64,000 nt of DNA from Coprinus comatus (GCA_034638255.1 JAWPGT010000008.1:682001-746000); one strand, 5' to 3'. Shown: positions 40,101 to 51,110, numbered from the stretch's first letter. Program-made: numbers and translations. The notes: generated by a model from the letters alone, not told the origin.

Positions 40101-42892
40101 TTGTAGGAATTATAATTGTAAGGAGGATCGATGATGAAATACCAACACCAGTTGTTATACCAGATGCCGATTCAACAACATTTCCCGTCCCAATCCCAAT
40201 CCCAGGTCCAGTTCCAGTTCCAGTTCCAGTAACACCCAACATCGGTGACAAACTCTCCTTCCCATTCCTATTCCCATTTCCAATTCTATCACCAGAAGGA
40301 GGAAATATCGAAATTCTCAAAGGATCAAAAAATTGAGAAGTAGGTGATAAAGATAATTTATCACTACCACCTCCACCTCTAACTCCACCATCACGAACAC
40401 CTCCAATACCACCATCACGAACACCTCCAATACCACCATCACGAACACCTCCAATACCACCATCACGAACACCTCCACCACCACCCCCAATACTAAGATG
40501 ACTTTTACCAGAACCACCAACCGAATAAGTAGTTTCTAATGATGGTTGTAGTGATGATGGTTGTAGTGATGATGATGACGATGGTTGTGGCGGTGGTAAT
40601 ATTGGTATATTATATCGTACCAAACCTCCTTGATATCTTCCTATTGGCGTCGATGTTGATGTCGAAGTTGGTGTTATAATAGAACTGGCATCGGTATCGG
40701 TATTGGTATTGGTAGTTGTAGTTGTAGTTGTAGAGGAAGATGTAGTAGGTGTTGAAGTGGAAGTAGATGATGAGGAAGGGGTAGACGTTATTGTGGAAGT
40801 GGATGTAATTGTAGAATCGGAGGTAGTGGCAGTTGTAGTGGCAGTTGTAGCAGTAGAAGTCGAAGTAGAAACGGAAGGGATAGATATAGATGTAGACGTA
40901 GACGTAGACGTAGAGGCAATTGCAGAGGTAAACGATGAAGGATTTGCGGAAGTAGAAGTGAAAGTGGAAGTGGCAGTAGGGGTAATAGAAACAGCAGCAG
41001 CAGCAGCAGAAGAGGAAGAAGAAAAATGTGGAGGAGCAATAACAAGTTCTTCATCTTTTCTTTCTTCACACAACTCTGCTAATGCTATTATGGCTCTTTC
41101 GGGTCTGGAAGCTAGGATTCTTGAAGCTCTCATAAATTCACCTCGGATCTATTGAGTGGGGGAGGAGGATAATGAAGAAGGGTATAAGATTTTTTTTTAT
41201 ATGTTAGTATCGGTTTTCGTTATGTATATATTTTTTCCAATAATAAGAGGAATGGGATTGGGACGTACAGTGTATAACCCATCTTTAGTAACACATCGAG
41301 CAACGTTATAATCCGTTTCGAAAGGATCCTATCAAATCGTAAATCCCAAAAAGAAAAGTTACAAAAAATAATAGACAAGACATACCTCAATACACAACCG
41401 ATTTCGTTCCCTTGCATCATTATATCTCGGACCCGACAACTACGTAACCAAAAAAAAATCAAAAATCAACAATCAATGTCAAGCGAAAATGGGTGAGCAT
41501 TAGCGAACAATTTAAGCGAGGTTTTATTTATATATACGTACATCATTCTGCCACCCTTTAGTGTCTTTCTTGAGTAACCCAGCTCTTATAGAAGCAACAC
41601 CAGTATTGTAAGAAAAGTCTCTTGAAAAGTATCGGAAGAAATCGATGAGTCTGTAAAACAAAAAAAACAAATGCGTCAAAAGTCATAATCAAAAATCAAG
41701 AATCAAGAACCCAACAATCAAAAAATGATTAATGATCATTGAATTGGTATCTTGTGGATAAAACGGACAAATAAAAGAAAGACACATACAACTCTGCGAC
41801 AGTTTCCGTGTTCTCTGATTGCCACCGTTGGCATAGTATATCTATATCATCAAAAAACCTGTAACAACAACAACTCTCACGTCAGTTATATATATACTTT
41901 CCACGTGAGAGACAAGACACGAGGGGGAGGGAGGGGGGAGATTACGAACCAAACATTGTAGTTGTTAAGTGTAGTTTCTTCCTATAGAAAGCGAGGTATT
42001 AGCGAGATATAAGGAAAATTCGGAAGATTGTAATACCTTGTTGATAGGACGTAATGGAGGCATTTGTTGAAGATTTGGAAGGACAGGAGGATTCTTTACA
42101 TGTGTGAGGAAGTAGATTACGAGAAGAACATATCCATAAGACGAAAGTGTGCCCTTGTAGGGAGAATTTATTTTTCTAACAAAAAGTTAGCAATGTGTGG
42201 TTTTAGTAGGAATAAGAAAGTATACCTTCGTTTACTCCAGATCTTGACTAATTAAAAGTCTAAGTACAAACGCTTGCAAAAAGGATAAAGAACGCACGGA
42301 AGAGCACAAGAGTACGAATACGAGTAGGGTCGATCTTTGCATAAGAGTAAAGCAAGCGAGTGTTTTCGATAGCCAGTCTATTTTCAAATCCGATGTCGCA
42401 AGCAATACCAAAAGGTAAGCCAGGCGAAGGGTCGAGAGAAAGTTTGACGATGGGTATTCGTGCATGGGGAAGAGGTTTAACATGGAATTTTGTTTCTGGA
42501 CAAGACATAAGAACAGGGAGAGAGTATGTTGGTGGATTGCTAATACCTCGTTCAAGAAGGTCGCCAAGCATTGTGACTAGATCGGAGGCGGCCAGCCGCT
42601 CGCCTGAATCGATGAGGCAACAAAGATCCATGTCTGGGAGGGGTGTGAGCCTGGTTCAGCAGAGGAGAGCGGACTGACCAGAGTTTCTGAGAGAAAAGCC
42701 ATTAGCAGTTGAGCCGAAAGCAAGGAGATGGGAATGTGGTTCGATGGTTCGGATGAGGCGCTCGAGCAGCTTGCGGACGTCTTCCTTGATGGTGAGCTCG
42801 TCTTTTGTTGGAAGAAGCTGGATAACAAAGTCAAAGAGACATTGGCTCAGATCTCCGACGAACCGCTGCCTGGAGGACTGTCTGAACGCCAT
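37106..42892 (-). CDS. Cid1-type terminal nucleotidyltransferase with giant low-complexity tail
   Basis: This is a non-canonical poly(A)/poly(U) polymerase. It begins MAFRQSSRQRF at 42892. Residues about 60-80 carry the catalytic signature FGSTANGFSLRNSDMDL, with the G-S pair and both metal-binding aspartates. LFLKIWSKRRKINSPYKGTLSSYGY follows, then the PAP-associated domain ending LCIEDPFETDYNVARCV. Cid1/Cid13-type enzymes tail mRNA or small RNA; adenylation versus uridylation cannot be told here. After about 400 residues the frame enters over 1,000 residues of Ser/Thr, Asn-His, Gln, SQSQ, acidic and Gly-Met tracts, including four 8-residue GGVRDGGI repeats. Two single-base shifts are needed (about 40125-40142 and 39258-39262), and introns near 38350-38390 and 38160-38225 link the last parts. 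The catalytic half is certain. That the whole tail belongs to the same gene is an inference from continuity and from absence of a promoter-like gap. PAN3 is divergent, 45 bp away. Confidence 0.82.
38875..39000. repeat. Asp-rich trinucleotide repeat inside the Cid1-like gene
   Basis: Imperfect ATC/GTC (GAT/GAC on the coding strand) triplets encode a long aspartate stretch, a hypervariable in-frame microsatellite. Confidence 0.85.
39595..39655. repeat. Hexanucleotide repeat encoding Ser-Gln
   Basis: Tandem GATTGA/GATTGG-type hexamers on the plus strand encode SQSQSQ on the minus strand, in the disordered tail of the Cid1-like protein. Confidence 0.85.
40048..40090. repeat. TTGTGG hexanucleotide repeat encoding His-Asn
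   Basis: About six tandem copies read HNHNHN on the minus strand in the preferred frame. A one-base slip in this neighbourhood gives a Thr-rich alternative frame. Confidence 0.85.
40384..40475. repeat. 24-nt minisatellite, four copies (GGVRDGGI)
   Basis: Four consecutive, nearly identical 24-nt units beginning CCACCATCACGAACACC on the plus strand encode the 8-residue unit GGVRDGGI on the minus strand. The frame is kept, so copy number can vary without breaking the protein. Confidence 0.9.
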
Positions 42893-42937
42893 GGGGAGAG
42901 ACGACAAGTGGGCCCAAACAACTGAAAACACCGAACA
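42893..42937. promoter_or_regulatory. 45-bp bidirectional start region, Cid1-like / PAN3
   Basis: Divergent start codons lie at 42892 (minus) and 42938 (plus). The space is too short for two independent promoters, so shared control is expected. Confidence 0.7.
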
Positions 42938-45582
42938 ATGGCTTTCTTTGCTCGTCCACAGCCAACCCAAGTCCGCATATCCACCCCAGACGACTCCTCA
43001 CAGCCCTCTACACCTCGCAAGGACTCTGTACAGCGTCAGTGCAGGAACATCGTCATCTACGGCCACTGCAAGTACCAGGACAAGGGCTGTCATTACCAAC
43101 ACCCCCAGGACGACAAGAAGGACAAGGAGTCTCCAGCCCTAGCAGTCACGCACCCGTCTTTGTTCCAAAGAATGCCGAACCGATCCAACCCACCTCCCCA
43201 GACCAACACGTCTTCTTGGATCCCTACGACCCCTTCCAGTACCCCCACGATGACTCTGCCGGCGTAGACGATCTGGGCTCCAATTACTTTGACTACACCC
43301 CTTACGACCCAAATGGACTAGACAGCTTCTACACAAACCCTCCGCTCTTCATGCGCCAGCCAGTGCGTCCCTTCAAATCACATTCTCCTCCTTCTGATCT
43401 AATCTACCCAGCTCAACTATCTCCTCTACACCCCTGCTATGCCAGATGATTTCGTCCCTTCAAACGCAAACACACACTTCGTACCACCCTCTTCAACACT
43501 TAGGCAGTCCCTTCAAATACAAAGCGAAACTATCAGAGGTGTAGCTCCTCCAGGTCAAGGTTTACCAGAGGAACTTCAGGGTTATCATACATTTGTACCA
43601 CTCGAACAGACAGCAGCAGGCATTGAGAGAAGAAAGTTTGGAAGTTGGTATTCTACTGTCTATCGTGCTATTCGTACTTCAGATGGAAGACCCTATGCCT
43701 TGAGACGCATCGAAAGTAAATTATTACCTTTTATCTTGATTTCGATCCGACCCTGACGCTACATTAATAGATTACCGCTTGATGCATCAATCAGCATTTG
43801 CCGCGATTGAAATGTGGTCTAGTATCTCTCATCCGAATATTGTTCCTGTTAGAGAGGCTTTTACTACAAAGGCTTTCAACGATAACTGTGCGTTTATTAT
43901 CATTAATATTTTTTCCATGTTTTTTTTAAAAATATATGGTGATTTTTAGCACTTGTGGTGGTGTATGGGTATTATCCTAATGCTCAAACATTGTTCGATT
44001 TGCATTTCAAAGGAAAACCAAGTCAAACTTCCGTAGCACCTTCTACTCCTCAAAAACAATCACAATCACAATCTCAACAACCACAACTACAACCTCATAC
44101 TGGAATTCCAGAAAGAACAATTTGGAGTTATGTTGTACAACTAGCTTCCGCAATTCGTAAAGTTCATGAAATGGGACATCCGGTACGAATGATTGATCCT
44201 ACAAAAATTATCGTTACTAGTCAAAATCGGTATGTTTCTCTCCCATCATATAAAAATAAAAAAAACTTCTCTCAACCTTTACATGTCTTTTGATAGATTG
44301 AGAATCGGTTCATGTGGTGTTATAGACGTCTTAATGCACGGAACACCAGTAGATCTGATCATGCTTCAACAAGAAGATTTAACAATGTTTGGAAGATTGG
44401 TATTTTCTTTGGCTTGTAATAATGTAGCAGCTTGGACTGCTCCTATGTTTCAAAAAAGTTTGGATCATATGGTTAGATGTTATAGTCAAGATTTGAAGAG
44501 TGTGGCGTTGTATTTGATTTCGAAACCTACTCCTCATAAGGTACGTTTAAACTTTCTTTTTTTCTTCTTTTTTTAGAGGAAGAGGATGAGGGAGATTAAT
44601 TATGAAAGATGAAGAGTATAGAACATCTTTGTGAAATGATTAGACCTAGGATTCAAGCGGAAATGGAAGAAGCTTTGGTGTACGTTCTTTTCTTCTTCCT
44701 TCCTCAATACCTCTCTTGTATTTACGTTTTTCCTTTTTTTTCTTTTTTTTTTTGAAATTATTTAGGGCAACTGATAGATTAGAAAACGAGTTATTAAGTG
44801 AACTCGAGAATGCTCGTTTGGTTAGGTTATTATGTAAATTTGGGTTTATAAATGAAAGACCAGAGTACGTCCCCCATCCCTCTCCCTTGATTTTTTTCTG
44901 GATACCATTATTAACCCAAAAATTTTATGAACCTTTTTTTAATTTTTAATTTTGGTAGATTTGCAAGAGAACCAAGATGGTCAGAAACTGGAGATAGATA
45001 TATTATCAAACTGTTCAGAGATTATGTTTTTCATCAAGTTGATGAACAAGGGAATCCAGTTGTTAATATGTCTCATGTATTAACTTGTTTAAATAAGGTA
45101 ATGTATATGTTTTATTTCTCATACCCTCCTTCATTTTCCTCTATATCCTATATCCTTTCCTATCCTCCTCCTCCTCCTCTCCCTCCCCCCCTTTTTTATT
45201 TCCCTTTTTTTGAATCATATAAAACATCAAACTGATACAATGACAATAACTCCGTTCGCGTGTATTTAGTTGGATGCAGGAACAGAAGAACGTATAATGT
45301 TGATAGCAAGAGATGAACAAAGTTGTTTAGTTGTGACTTATAAAGAAATTAAAGCTTGTATTGAAGGAGCTTTTAGGTTCGTCTCCCGTCTTCTTTCCCT
45401 CCTCTCTATTTATATCCCTCCACTCCCACTTCTCTTTATCCCACTCCTACTTACATATATATACTCAAAAACATCCTTGACTTACTCTAACTCTTAACTC
45501 CCCATCTTCAATATTTGTTTATTATAGTGATTTGGCGAGACCTACGAATACGGGTACAGTTCAATTTCAACCTCCAAGATAA
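42938..45582 (+). CDS. PAN3: PAN2-PAN3 deadenylation complex subunit PAN3
   Basis: This regulatory subunit of the PAN2-PAN3 poly(A) nuclease binds PABP and recruits PAN2 to shorten mRNA tails. The N-terminus, after MAFFARPQ, holds a CCCH zinc finger with C-x8-C-x5-C-x3-H spacing ([21 protein letters not shown]). A PAM2-like PABP-binding segment (HAPVFVPKN) follows. After a 49-nt intron (43363-43411) comes [11 protein letters not shown], then the pseudokinase domain ([58 protein letters not shown]). The coiled-coil and C-terminal knob ([26 protein letters not shown] and [17 protein letters not shown]) end at QFQPPR. Nine further introns keep phase. One base is missing near 43125-43132, between the zinc finger and the PAM2-like motif; restoring it joins the two frames. 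Probably a consensus error. Confidence 0.93.
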
Positions 45583-46289
45583 AGAATAGACTTTACCAAG
45601 TAAGTCTCTTTTCAATCGATCGAGAAATGGATTTTGGATTGGGATTGGGATTGGGATTGGGATTGGAAGGAAGAACCTTTTGTTCTCGACAGGTTGTGTT
45701 TGTGTATGTGTTTTTTTTTTTTTTTGGTTTTGTGTCGTGTTGTGTGTTATGCCATGTTTTTTTTAAGTAGGGTAAAATGTTCATTTAGTACAAGTAGCGT
45801 AAATCTTTTGTTCTCTTTTTTTGTTCTTTTTCTTCCTTTTTGTCGTGATTGTAGAAAAAAATAGACAGAAATCAGAAAAAAAGACACAGAAAATCAACTT
45901 TTTTGTTTTTATTATTGTCTACTTTCAAGTTGGTGAAATTTCTTAAAGTACTAGCGAGTGTTCGAGACCTGGTCTAACAGTTGGCAGAGATTAAAGGATT
46001 AGTAGCCCTCATTGTAATCTAACGAGGGTTTCAGAAAAAAATTATTTATCTTTTTCTTGCTCCTACACAACCTATGACATTAAATACAATATTCCATCTC
46101 ACGTTCATTCCCAGGCGGTCTATCATAAGTTATGATTTCTCTATTTCCAGATGATGCGAAAAAATCTTATCGATATTAATCATTGATTATCGATCATCTG
46201 CAGACGGTCATACTAGTAGCTGTTCGAGCGCCCAACATCCAACACCAATACCAACTTACACTCCCCAAAAACATCAACACTTACAAAGA
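45583..46289. other. Intergenic between PAN3 and F-box gene
   Basis: No gene is seen. A GGATTG hexamer repeat (about 45632-45668) and T-rich runs (45709-45725) follow the PAN3 stop. The last 200 bp should hold the F-box gene promoter. Confidence 0.6.
45632..45668. repeat. GGATTG hexamer microsatellite
   Basis: About five tandem copies are visible in the PAN3 3' flank. The same unit appears inside the Cid1-like gene tail (about 38628-38668). Confidence 0.85.
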
Positions 46290-48218
46290 ATGCTCTATGC
46301 CAGGCTGATCAGCGAAGATGACTTCGATTCAAATACAAGGATTTCAAGGGAAAAGGTTTCTGCTGTAGAGGAATACCTCAACAATGCAAAAACAACACTA
46401 TTCAATCTCAATCATGAGATTACTCGACTTCGCTCTAGGCTCAAGGATCTCGTGTACCAAGAACAAGAAATCGCAGCTGGAGCAACTGCCCTCAAAGCAT
46501 GTATAGCTCCAATCAGGCGTGTTATGCCTGAAATTCTACAAGAGATTTTTTATCACTGTATTCCAACAGCTCATAATGCTATTATGAGTAGTAGAGAGGT
46601 ACCACTTCTCTTGGGGCGTGTCTGTAGTTATTGGAGACAGTTGGCATTCTCGACTCCTATTCTTTGGTCCTCCCTCCACATCTGTCCTTCACTTCTCAGA
46701 TGGGAAGGGGATATCAGTCCTGCAACAACAGTAATTAGGGAATGGCTAAATCGCTCGCGAGCTCTTCCGCTCTCCATATCGATTTCTGACTGGGAAGCGT
46801 ATACTCAGGACATCATCAATGTTGTTATGGAATTTTCTCCTCGTTGGAGAAGAATTTACATCGACGATGGAGGCTTGTATTACTTCGATGATTTATTATT
46901 GAGTGTCAAGGTGGAGGATGTTCCCCTTTTGGAGGAAATTACTCTGGTGGAAGCTGGTGGTTATGATGAAGGCGAACTAATAATGAAGAGTAGGGAAAAA
47001 GAGTTGGTGAAGGAAAGTAAAAGCTTACTCTCTGCTCCTCTACTCCGTCGAATTTCACTCCCCTCTTTCGGCCATGAAGGAGTACATTATCCTATTACCC
47101 CCTGGGAAGTCCTGACTGGACTGGATCTCTGTTCCAGCAGCTATCCGTACAGTCTAATCAGGAATATCTTAGCTCGCTGTCCTCGCCTGGAAACATGTTA
47201 TATCATGATTAAATCCGAGCTCTATTGGTCTGGGGAAGATCTAGATGAACCCCTAGACTATCCCAAGGACAAAATATTCCTCCCACATCTACACACATTG
47301 AATATTTACCCACTATCCGACTCTTATGTTGGCGGTGTAGTTAACTTTTTCGAAACCCTCTATGCTCCTCAGCTCCGCCACTTAAAAATCCATCAACCAC
47401 CGGGCGAACTTACCGGAGCCGCCCATAGTGAAAGCAACGCAATCAGAAATACAGGTTCACTACATGCCGTCTATTCATTCCTTAGGACACTTGAGCATGG
47501 GCTTGAAGAATTATGTTTAGAAGAATGGACAGAATGTCGATTCGGGATCTTCGTCGCGATTGCTTTATTAGAACACCTCCCATTATTACGGCGATTATCT
47601 TTATCTTCTTCATCTTTTTTTCACCGCCCAAAGCACTTTGATGATTCAATGCTTGCCATGTTCACAGCTAAATCGACAGATGACGATGATGAATATTCAA
47701 TCCAATGCCTTTGTCCACATCTCGAAGTCTTACATATCACTGAAGCCAACTTCAAACCATCAAACCTTCTTTCCTTTCTTCGTTCCAGGACATTAATAAC
47801 ACCTTCATCTAAATTCTCTCGCTTGCGGAAAGTTAGCATCTCTTTTCTAAAGGGGACTAAAATCCCAAGTGAAGCGATCAAAAAAGAGATAGAGAAACTG
47901 GAACGAGAGACAGGTTTAATAGTGGATCTATGGTACTATCCAGAACAATCAAGAGAAAGTAAAAGTTGTCATCATGATGGACTGAGGAGAAAGAAGTTTT
48001 CTGCATATGATGGTCTTGGAATCAAGGATATTAAATGTGATTGGTCAATGAACACTAGTCATGGTGGTAAATGGACACGATTTCCGGTCCCTCAGCGCTC
48101 AGGGACCTTTATGGGAGAGGTTAACAGCTGGGCTGAACCCTTTATTGAATATTTTGATATGTATGTACCTCAGACAGGCCCTCAGAATAGTCACGACTTA
48201 CAGTTACGCTATAGATGA
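46290..48218 (+). CDS. F-box protein with leucine-rich C-terminal region
   Basis: This is an intronless frame of 642 codons. Residues about 15-75 form a coiled coil (NNAKTTLFNLNHEITRLRSR). The F-box follows at about 76-125 (IRRVMPEILQEIFYHCIP, then PLLLGRVCSYWRQLAFSTP). This pattern is found in large numbers in Agaricomycetes. F-box proteins link a target to an SCF (Skp1-cullin) ubiquitin ligase; the target is unknown. The middle contains irregular leucine-rich segments typical of the group (GLEELCLEEWTECRFG, LPLLRRLSLSSSSFF, CPHLEVLHITEANF). The last 30 residues (VNSWAEPFIEYF...VPQTGPQNSHDLQLRYR) do not look like this family. They resemble the C-terminus of the HNH-type gene at 52.2 kb, so the 3' end may be a capture. 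The frame is unbroken. Confidence 0.88.
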   Translation: MLYARLISEDDFDSNTRISREKVSAVEEYLNNAKTTLFNLNHEITRLRSRLKDLVYQEQEIAAGATALKACIAPIRRVMPEILQEIFYHCIPTAHNAIMSSREVPLLLGRVCSYWRQLAFSTPILWSSLHICPSLLRWEGDISPATTVIREWLNRSRALPLSISISDWEAYTQDIINVVMEFSPRWRRIYIDDGGLYYFDDLLLSVKVEDVPLLEEITLVEAGGYDEGELIMKSREKELVKESKSLLSAPLLRRISLPSFGHEGVHYPITPWEVLTGLDLCSSSYPYSLIRNILARCPRLETCYIMIKSELYWSGEDLDEPLDYPKDKIFLPHLHTLNIYPLSDSYVGGVVNFFETLYAPQLRHLKIHQPPGELTGAAHSESNAIRNTGSLHAVYSFLRTLEHGLEELCLEEWTECRFGIFVAIALLEHLPLLRRLSLSSSSFFHRPKHFDDSMLAMFTAKSTDDDDEYSIQCLCPHLEVLHITEANFKPSNLLSFLRSRTLITPSSKFSRLRKVSISFLKGTKIPSEAIKKEIEKLERETGLIVDLWYYPEQSRESKSCHHDGLRRKKFSAYDGLGIKDIKCDWSMNTSHGGKWTRFPVPQRSGTFMGEVNSWAEPFIEYFDMYVPQTGPQNSHDLQLRYR

Positions 48219-48232
48219 ACGAAATTTTGAAT
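48123..48232 (+). repeat. Segment shared with 52177-52282 (inverted copy)
   Basis: About 110 bp covering the last codons of the F-box gene and its stop matches, at most positions, the reverse complement of 52177-52282. The strongest core is ATGTACCTCAGACAGGC followed by TAGTCACGACTT. Confidence 0.85.
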
Positions 48233-48445
48233 GTACTATGTACTTTGTTATGAATTGAAATCATAATAAAAATAAGGAATTCTTTGTGCTTACTACTCTA
48301 GATGCACGTCTAAGACTTGAGCGCCTAGAAACTCATAAGTAATACATGGAGATCTCCTATATTGTACAGTATCCAACCCGTAGCAACAAGATATAAAAGA
48401 AATGGCGACATCCCAGCGGCTCCTATGCCAACTCTGGATTTTCAA

Positions 48446-50893
48446 TCACCTCTTCAAGTAAGTACGTAGATTAGGGTGTAATCCCCCAAGGATAACCTTT
48501 TCCAACATCCCCGCAGTCAATATCGCATCACCAATATTCCCAGTTTGAAGTCCCTGTGTTTGTGTGTGTAAAGACGTATAATTAATAGCCTCCACCATAT
48601 TTTGCCAGACCTAGACAAAAAAAAGAGTTAGAATTCAAATTAAGAAAAGGGAATGGGTTTCATGCGGTATCAATGTCACTTACGAAGTTGGTATTAATAT
48701 TAGTATTGCTGTTATCGTTATCATCCTCATGTTGACCTTTATTTGGCAAGAGAAGTGTATCAAAAAACCATGAAGCGTTTGGGTCGTTGTCAATTTGTAT
48801 AAATTGGATATTGATACAATTTGGGTGATGTTTCTTTTCACGTAATTGACGATGCGCTTCTTCAATAACTTGCGCAGGTGGTGGTCCTCATCTTCAATTA
48901 TCAATATCAAAATCAGGGAAAGTAGATACTAGCGGTATAGCTTACTTGGAAGTCCGTCTGTGATTACGATAATACTGAGAGGAGCTCAGATCTATACGAC
49001 GCTGGATCTCCTTTTGCACTGTCCAGTCTATTGATTTGTGCTGTTAGTACTTCTTGAAGAACGGGTCCCGTAGGTGTACCGACTAAATGGTATGAACGAT
49101 AAGTACTGAGAATCGATGAAAGGATTATCATATTGTGGAAACGACGTACAATTGGGTTTGACGTATTAAAACAAGTGAGAACTTGGTTTATGTTCTTCAG
49201 TTTTTAATGTAAGTAAACACACGTATCAACTAATTTTGCGAATGAGAAAGTGAACTTACCTGAACACCTTCAATGTCCATGATTTGTTATTGAAGAACCG
49301 GATAGAAACACTCCGAAGGTTAAGTCGTATTGCATATCCAGCGATTTCATTGAGTGCTTGCTTTGCTTCTCTCCATCGCATTCCAATCATCTAATTAGAT
49401 TTTTGAACTGCTATGTAAGAACTTCTTCCATGAATACTTGAGAAGAGCGGACATACAGAACCGGAGTCGTCTACGACGAATAAAACACGATAGTTCCTGT
49501 ATCAAGTTTATAAACATGAAGAAAAAAAATTGAAAATAATAAATACCACCCCAAATAATCTTCCATATTTCGAGGACGATGTTCGTCCAAAACAGGGTTG
49601 TACCCCGTATTGACTGAGTCTTTCTTCGGTTTCACAGGTTTTATCTCGCGTAACGCCTTCAACAAGGCCAAATCATCTACTTCTGAACTACCAAATGAGC
49701 TGGTCTGACCAGTATTATCAAGCTTGGTAAATCCTGGATGAACGTTGATATCGGTATCTTTTCCTTCTGTGTCATTATTGTTGCCTCGATGCGACTTTTG
49801 GTTTTGCAATATCCGACTCTTTATAATGTCATGATCGTTAATGTTCAATTGCAACTCGGATTTAGGATCTGTATCTAACGTAGTTTCACTCAAACAAACA
49901 CCAATATTCCCCATAGATTTTGCTTTCTTTTTCAAGGTAGGCGTAATACTAGATGATGGTATTACTGGTGCACCAGTGGTACTAGGTGTTGTAGTAACTT
50001 TGGTAGCACCAGGTGGCCCGATGGGTGTTGTCCTTTTAGTACGAGGGTTGGACGGTAAGGATTGGAGGTTTTGCGTTTAGCATAATGCCTGGGAAGCGTG
50101 GTGTTGGCTCGAAGGAGTGGCTCAGCTTTGATGACTGCGGGCGGGGAGCTGGTATAGCGTGAGGGTTGGGGATACTAGCAGCAGTGTGAGGGCCGGTAGA
50201 ACTCGACGAAACCCCGCCTGCTACCACTCTGGTGACTGGTTTACCAGTGGTAATAGGTGAGGGTTTAACATTCTTTGTATTGGCGTTATTACCACCCCCC
50301 AACCCCCCAAGTGTACGGGGTACTTGAATCTCCCTACTGCCAGTGACAATTTCAGCTCCAGCTCCAGCAGTGCGTTTTTCGGCATCGGAATTTACGTTCA
50401 AGTTGTCGCGCAGTACTGATTGTGTTTGATATCGGCGACGACGTCTAAAACAGCATAAACCTAAAAGGAACAAGAAAAGTAGTAGAAGGATTGCCTAGTA
50501 AGATGCTGAGAATGATCAGTGGGACTGCTAGGGTCGGACTGTCATCATCACCACCACCGGAAGAAGTTGTTGTTGTTCCCATCAGAGGTAGACGCTGGTA
50601 AAGAAGAGTCGAAGGTGTTCGAGTTTGAGAGGGAACTTGGAATGATATGGCTGGGATTTGGATTTGTCGGAATTAATAGAGTAGCGCTGTGAGTCGAAGT
50701 TATCGCTGATGAACTGGCCCAGGGATTATTATCCCATTGTGTAGTGCTTATTGGATGTGGTATACTACACCGTTTAACGTGGAGTTAAAGAAAGGATCCT
50801 GTTGAATATTAAATCATTGATGTCATTGATTGGAACTTACTTGTTACCAAAGACAGAGGACGACGCTACAATCACAACAAATCTCCAATTCAT
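48446..50893 (-). CDS. Membrane-anchored vWA-domain protein, copy A (several frame breaks)
   Basis: The predicted order is: signal peptide (MNWRFVVIVASSSVFG, ATG at 50893), a short Ser/Thr-rich external part starting TTQWDNNPWASSS, a transmembrane helix (VPLIILSILL-AILLLLFLFLLG) followed by CCFRRRRR, then a disordered cytoplasmic region and a C-terminal von Willebrand factor A domain. All three MIDAS elements are readable: VLFVVDDSGS (end of one exon), GTPTGP, and IIVITDG. EEAHRQLREKKHHPN and LTAGMLEKVILGGLHPNLRTYLKR follow. This fold binds partners through a metal ion; the partner is unknown. Single-base breaks occur near 50495 (inside the membrane helix), 50050-50070 and 48985 (just before VITDG). 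Three breaks in 2.4 kb make pseudogenisation more plausible here than elsewhere. It is a paralogue of the gene at 54.4-58.2 kb. Confidence 0.75.
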
Positions 50894-50964
50894 CACCGGT
50901 GAAAAGGCAACAAAGAATAAGAATTGACCAGATGAATTGCTGGTCTAAATAGTACTTCTACTAC

Positions 50965-51110
50965 TTGGACACGCGTTCATGGAAGATGCTGCGGCAGTAC
51001 CTCAATTGAAGTATTGGCTAATTTTAAAATGTTCGTTTTCTGAAAAGAAAGACCCAGAACTATGTTACCTTCTTCTACCGCCTCATGTTCACCAACGAGG
51101 CAGACGGAGA
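50965..51110. repeat. Duplicated upstream flank, vWA copy A
   Basis: DNA just upstream of copy A shares ordered words with 58265-58435, the same position upstream of copy B: GCGTTCATGG, GCGGCA-T-CCT, TTTTCTG-AAAGAA and GCCTCATGT. The duplication therefore included the 5' flank. Confidence 0.6.

Noticed and set aside
40703..41155. 150-codon plus-strand Val/Glu-rich frame
   Set aside because: It is the mirror of the Ser/Thr repeat tract in the Cid1-like gene on the other strand.
43363..43411. Apparent second frame break in PAN3 near 43430
   Set aside because: A 49-nt GT-AG intron explains it and restores [11 protein letters not shown].
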